In this document: positions 61,801-64,000 of the stretch, in pieces | Position numbering within the stretch: the first letter of the stretch is position 1 | Layout: the number at the start of each line of letters is the position of its first letter | Origin: Microbacterium trichothecenolyticum | GTDB lineage: Bacteria; Actinomycetota; Actinomycetes; Actinomycetales; Microbacteriaceae | NCBI RefSeq assembly: GCF_000956465.1 | Contig: NZ_JYJA01000036.1 | Span: 186,001-250,000 of the forward strand | DNA length: 64,000 nucleotides | Direction of reading: 5' to 3' | Notes under the pieces: generated by a model | The model's input: the letters and a program-made list of their open reading frames with translations, nothing else | Told to the model about the DNA's origin: nothing | Database searches by the model: none | Program-made: the position numbers and the translations under genes

Positions 61801-62053
61801 CGGGCTGCGCGGCGATGCGATCGTCACCTCGAACCAGATCCGCGGCAACCGGGAGTTCGGCACGACCGCCCTCCGCCTGCGCGCGGAGACCGGCGCCGTC
61901 GCCCAGAACCGGTTCTGGGGCGGCAGAGAGCCCACGGCCGACCTGTTCCTCTCGGGGGCGTCGGTCCTCGGCAACATCTCGACAGGGATCCTGTTCCTCA
62001 ACGGCGCGCCCGTCCCCCCGCCGTGGGACGCCCTCAACGTCATCGGCATCTGA
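58835..62053 (+). CDS. DUF6519 / parallel beta-helix protein (likely fibre or target-contact protein)
   Basis: 1072 residues. The N-terminal 450 residues are the DUF6519-type domain (MGADLSSVPFDARKDHSGVVLQQGRLLLDGDWNELV, LYVDGLVAENHG, FKWSRDNGSVASAVVEV). A Cys-rich hinge C-DE-C-G-C-E-C-TV-C lies at residues 469-479. Residues about 490-1060 are parallel beta-helix repeats (NTVERVGPVDGG, NRVRGVGGHGIVDYASV, NQIRGNREFG), a pectate-lyase-like solenoid typical of proteins that bind polysaccharide. Large, last structural gene and variable in type, it is the best candidate for target recognition. No signal peptide. Confidence 0.85.
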   Translation: MGADLSSVPFDARKDHSGVVLQQGRLLLDGDWNELVAILERRLRANVADLDGPGPQTGIQGTAAVSKVAPDAFRLAIAGGDLAIGRGRLYVDGLVAENHGAEPGDTFDPILAESVGPDTVTYSAQPYLPAPPDLPADGTHLVYLDVWPREVTHLEEPGLIEPAIGVDTTARTQTVWQVKHFAVPAGTTCGTPDDDIEGWTALTAASGARLTVETISVADGDPCELPPTGGYRGLEHQTYRIEIHDPGEPGTASFKWSRDNGSVASAVVEVLDAGAAVRPASLGRDDVLGFHDGDWVEVVDDHRELRGEPGELRRIEVDDAEGTIAFAGSALPADLQLTIDEAAERHLRVRRWDQVGVVKNTAGGTVVDLDQAAATGAIPVPGTAADRIVLEHGLVVGFSSAGGAFRTGDHWIVPARAADAAGDISGADPLLDAAPPLGIHHHYVRLGILTSGGVTDCRPKWPTPGEGNCDECGCECTVCVTPVSHVSGELTIQDAVDKVKAAGGGTVCLAIGLYPLREPVRVDGATSLRIRGQGAGSIVVASASDGFVVTKSRFVTIEDLAVLAANDSAVVLDTTVAARVERVTALVLAQEGPSRSAIALAGTALLTTLRDNIVAGPTGIGHAGAGAEDRRRVLLVAEFEASDNIVIGRDFGMRLDGTTAFLLANRVADNTVIRAREGGIVATGFVYPSTVIPGSSFAIEDNTVIVGGTGISVSEGGFAITRNQIGAPRSDQPARTDGIAIVPTPPGELVRDVVRIDGNRVRGVGGHGIVDYASVQTLEVTHNRVELAQHGIVIDEKAAVEIATVSGNTLMDIGSRDTDEAAGVFAIRVVNAAHASVESNTVRGVGTARSMGSESIGIDVVAVAESLVAGNTVERVGPVDGGRGEIGIAVRGFARSQIEGNASRRYPADPDFDPNGGRFIGLLVGSGDDRDLELGLTKAGGIVTGLGPLVFGVAAAAAVGSARIVAPLVTVDANIVAGGAGDAPPAMIIGLRGDAIVTSNQIRGNREFGTTALRLRAETGAVAQNRFWGGREPTADLFLSGASVLGNISTGILFLNGAPVPPPWDALNVIGI

Positions 62054-62066
62054 GAGAGGCAGCATC

Positions 62067-62456
62067 ATGACTCCCACGTCCAAGCCCAAGCCTCAGCCCA
62101 AGCCCCGCCGCCGGTCGAAGGCTGACGAGGCGCCGCGCGAGGATCGCGTCGCCGACGATGCGGCCGTCACCGCGCTGCTCGACGTGCTGACCGACAGCGT
62201 CGCGGCGTTGCCCGAAGTTCTCGAACGCGGCGAGGAGGCCCGCCGGGCTCGCGCCGAGTCAGCCCGCGGACTGCTCGGCTCCCGTGAGCTCAGGGCAGCG
62301 GCGCGACGCGTGCCCGAACTCGGCACGAGCATCGAGTCAGCCCGCGCGGAGCTGGATCGTCAGGACGCGGCCGCCGAGCAGGCGCGGTCCCAGCTGCACG
62401 ATGCGAGCAAGGAGTGGCTCACGGCCCTCAAGGCGCTGCGTGACCCCGGCGCATGA
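62067..62456 (+). CDS. Small basic coiled-coil protein, last gene of the eCIS operon
   Basis: 129 residues. A Lys/Pro-rich N-terminus (PTSKPKPQPKPRRRSKADEA) precedes an Ala/Arg/Glu-rich helical region (about 40-125) of coiled-coil character (ARAELDRQDAAAEQARSQLH). I do not recognise a family. It starts 14 nt after the fibre gene and shares its transcript. Could be a fibre-assembly or release factor; only position supports that. Confidence 0.68.
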   Translation: MTPTSKPKPQPKPRRRSKADEAPREDRVADDAAVTALLDVLTDSVAALPEVLERGEEARRARAESARGLLGSRELRAAARRVPELGTSIESARAELDRQDAAAEQARSQLHDASKEWLTALKALRDPGA

Positions 62457-62744
62457 CGCGGGGGTTGACCGGGGGGCCGACGCGAGAATGCCGGCGCCCC
62501 CGGTAGCCGCGAGCTCGGGACCCACGGCCGGGGTGCCGGACCGGGGCTCCGGCGCTATCCCCCACTGAAGAGACAACGCCCTAGGGAATCTATTACGCGA
62601 GTTTCGGGCGGCTTTCTGGAACGGGTTCACGGCGCAATATCGGGCCGGAGGTGAATGGCTGATCCGGGCCGATTTCGACGGCCACGGGAGGACGGATGCC
62701 GCGGCCCGCGGCATCCGTCCTCCCGTTCCGGTGGAAACCGCCGC
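62457..62744. terminator. Intergenic region with a strong hairpin after the eCIS operon
   Basis: 288 nt without a gene. A perfect 20-nt-arm hairpin (62685-62704 and 62706-62725) with almost no loop ends the convergent beta-glucosidase transcript, and probably this one. Nearer the eCIS stop, ccggcgcccc (62491-62500) can pair with 62530-62539 (one G-U) across a 29-nt loop, a weaker candidate for the eCIS terminator. A short lower-GC patch (about 62580-62640) lies between and shows nothing coding. Confidence 0.6.
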
Positions 62745-63959
62745 TCAGACGGCCAGCTCCACTCGAGGCGTCGCGGGGATCTCGTTCCGCTGCGCGAGCC
62801 CGCCCAGCCAGCCGAGACTCGGCTTCGGAGTGCGGGCGAACGTCTCGTGATCGACGGCGATGAGCCCGAACGTGGGCCGGAACGACCCCCACTCGTAGTT
62901 GTCGAGCAGCGACCAGTGCAGGTACCCGCGCACGTCGCAGCCGTCTGCGATGGCCTCGGCCATTCCCGCCAGTGCACCCGTCGTGTAATCGATGCGCCGG
63001 GCGTCGTCGGAGGTCGCCATCCCGTTCTCGGTGACGATCATGGGGACGCCGCCGGTGACCTCGCGGGTGTGGCGGAGCGCGTGACCCAGCGCCTCGGGGT
63101 AGTACTCCCACCCGGTGAGCGTGCGCTCGGTGCCCTCGGGCCACTCCTGGGGGCCGTAGCCCAGCTCGTCGTCCGTCGGGCCGATGATCGTCCGCAGATA
63201 CGACTGCACACCGATGAAGTCGTCGTTCCGCGACTGCTCGAGGAAGAAGTCCTCTCGCCAGTACTGCCACTCGTCGCGCTGCTTCTCCCACCCGGGCACC
63301 GCCTGGAACACCTGGTTCGCCACGGTCCATCCCGAGCGGATGCCGCCGACCCCGCGCAGGACCTCGGTCGAGGCGTGATGCGCGTCGGCGATCGCCTGGG
63401 CGACGAACGGCGACGGCCCGGGGAAGTTGACCCCGTTCTCGGTGTCGATGCGCGCCTCGGTCTGATTGACCATCATGTTCGGCTCGTTGATCGTGACGAC
63501 GAGGTCGACGTCGTCGAGGATCGTGGCGGCGATCTCGGTGAAGCGCCGGAACCGGTCGGTGCTCTGCTCCGAGTACCAGCCGCCGGAGTGGTCCCACCAC
63601 CGCGGGAAGGTGAAGTGGTGCAGCGTCACGATCGGCTGCACGCCGTGGTCGCGGCACGTGTCGATCATGCGACGGTAGTGCGCGAGCTGCGCCCGCGAGA
63701 CCACCCCCTCCTCGGGCTCGATGCGCGACCACTCCAGTGAGAAGCGGTACGCGGTGAGCCCGGCATCGGCCAGCAGCGCGATGTCCTCGGGATAGCGGTG
63801 GTAGGAGTCGCACGCGTCACCCGACGGCTCCGGGATCTGCGTGCCCGGCGCGTACTCGTTCTCCCAGTGTCCGGTGTTGACGTTGCCGCCCTCGATCTGG
63901 TGACCGGCGGTGGCCGCTCCCCAGATGAACCCCTCGGGTGCGGCGATGACACTGCTCAT
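62745..63959 (-). CDS. GH1 beta-glucosidase
   Basis: 404-residue glycoside hydrolase family 1 enzyme. The acid/base glutamate is Glu159 in VVTINEPN, and the nucleophile is Glu311 in MIVTENG; GFIWGAATAGHQIEGGN opens the barrel and RGYLHWSLLDNYEWGSF is the conserved substrate-binding end. It removes beta-linked glucose or related sugars from short oligosaccharides, likely in the cytoplasm since no signal peptide is present. ATG 63957-63959 with a GAAAGGAAC site upstream. Slightly shorter than the usual 440-470 residues of GH1. Confidence 0.92.
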   Translation of the reverse strand: MSSVIAAPEGFIWGAATAGHQIEGGNVNTGHWENEYAPGTQIPEPSGDACDSYHRYPEDIALLADAGLTAYRFSLEWSRIEPEEGVVSRAQLAHYRRMIDTCRDHGVQPIVTLHHFTFPRWWDHSGGWYSEQSTDRFRRFTEIAATILDDVDLVVTINEPNMMVNQTEARIDTENGVNFPGPSPFVAQAIADAHHASTEVLRGVGGIRSGWTVANQVFQAVPGWEKQRDEWQYWREDFFLEQSRNDDFIGVQSYLRTIIGPTDDELGYGPQEWPEGTERTLTGWEYYPEALGHALRHTREVTGGVPMIVTENGMATSDDARRIDYTTGALAGMAEAIADGCDVRGYLHWSLLDNYEWGSFRPTFGLIAVDHETFARTPKPSLGWLGGLAQRNEIPATPRVELAV

Positions 63960-64000
63960 GAATGCTGTTCCTTTCTTGTGGAGGTTGCGGGATCGGGTCA

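Noticed and set aside
35559..62456. Prophage remnant
   Set aside because: No capsid, portal, terminase, integrase, lysis genes or attachment repeats; ATPase (Afp15-like), DUF4255 and DUF4157 genes are eCIS-specific.

Overview
This window is chromosomal DNA from a very GC-rich actinobacterium. Protein content (XylF-type sugar ABC systems, actinobacterial LigB, LLM flavoenzymes, a ClpC-like ATPase behind a HAIR-like operator) and the dense gene packing point to the Microbacteriaceae, probably Microbacterium or a close relative; that placement is inference. About 53 protein genes can be supported. I see no rRNA, tRNA, CRISPR array, insertion sequence or integrase.

Left part (1-11.6 kb), housekeeping: the 5' end of a DUF255 thioredoxin-fold gene, an aldo/keto reductase, HrpA RNA helicase, an MDR oxidoreductase, a two-domain sulfurtransferase, O-acetylhomoserine sulfhydrylase (MetY), a lipoprotein, a Gfo/Idh/MocA oxidoreductase and an NYN-domain protein.

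11.6-19.9 kb, sugar import: a ROK regulator followed by two complete xylose-type ABC transporters in tandem (binding protein, single ATPase, permease, twice). The run closes with a 34-nt palindromic terminator.

19.9-25.4 kb: a class III sirtuin coupled to an alpha/beta-hydrolase-like protein without the nucleophile serine, then a CitMHS citrate carrier divergent from a CitA/CitB-type two-component system. 25.4-35.3 kb: LigB DNA ligase, a DoxX/LLM/LLM operon, a ClpC-like disaggregase/unfoldase with heat-shock-type operator, a VOC protein, a MarR/DUF3817 operon with four phased half-sites, an RsmC-like methyltransferase, and a membrane protein with a collagen-like segment.

35.56-62.46 kb is the main discovery: one co-directional, mostly translationally coupled run of 21 genes encoding an extracellular contractile injection system (eCIS; a phage-tail-like syringe related to Afp/PVC and the Streptomyces CIS). 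It has sheath, tube, a gp26-like assembly protein, a DUF4255 tail terminator, an AAA+ ATPase, a tube initiator, a LysM-like protein, gpD-type hub, gp5-type spike, PAAR-like tip, gp25, two baseplate J-type wedge proteins, a tail protein I, and a DUF6519 beta-helix protein likely to touch the target. In the middle sit two cargo candidates, each joining an eCIS-associated DUF4157 domain to a second C-terminal HExxH zinc-peptidase motif, and separated by a small orphan gene that could be an immunity or loading factor. There is no capsid, terminase, integrase, holin or lysin, so it is not a prophage; no T6SS-specific genes are present either. No clear tape-measure protein is visible.

The window ends with a GH1 beta-glucosidase on the minus strand, behind a strong 20-bp-arm hairpin.
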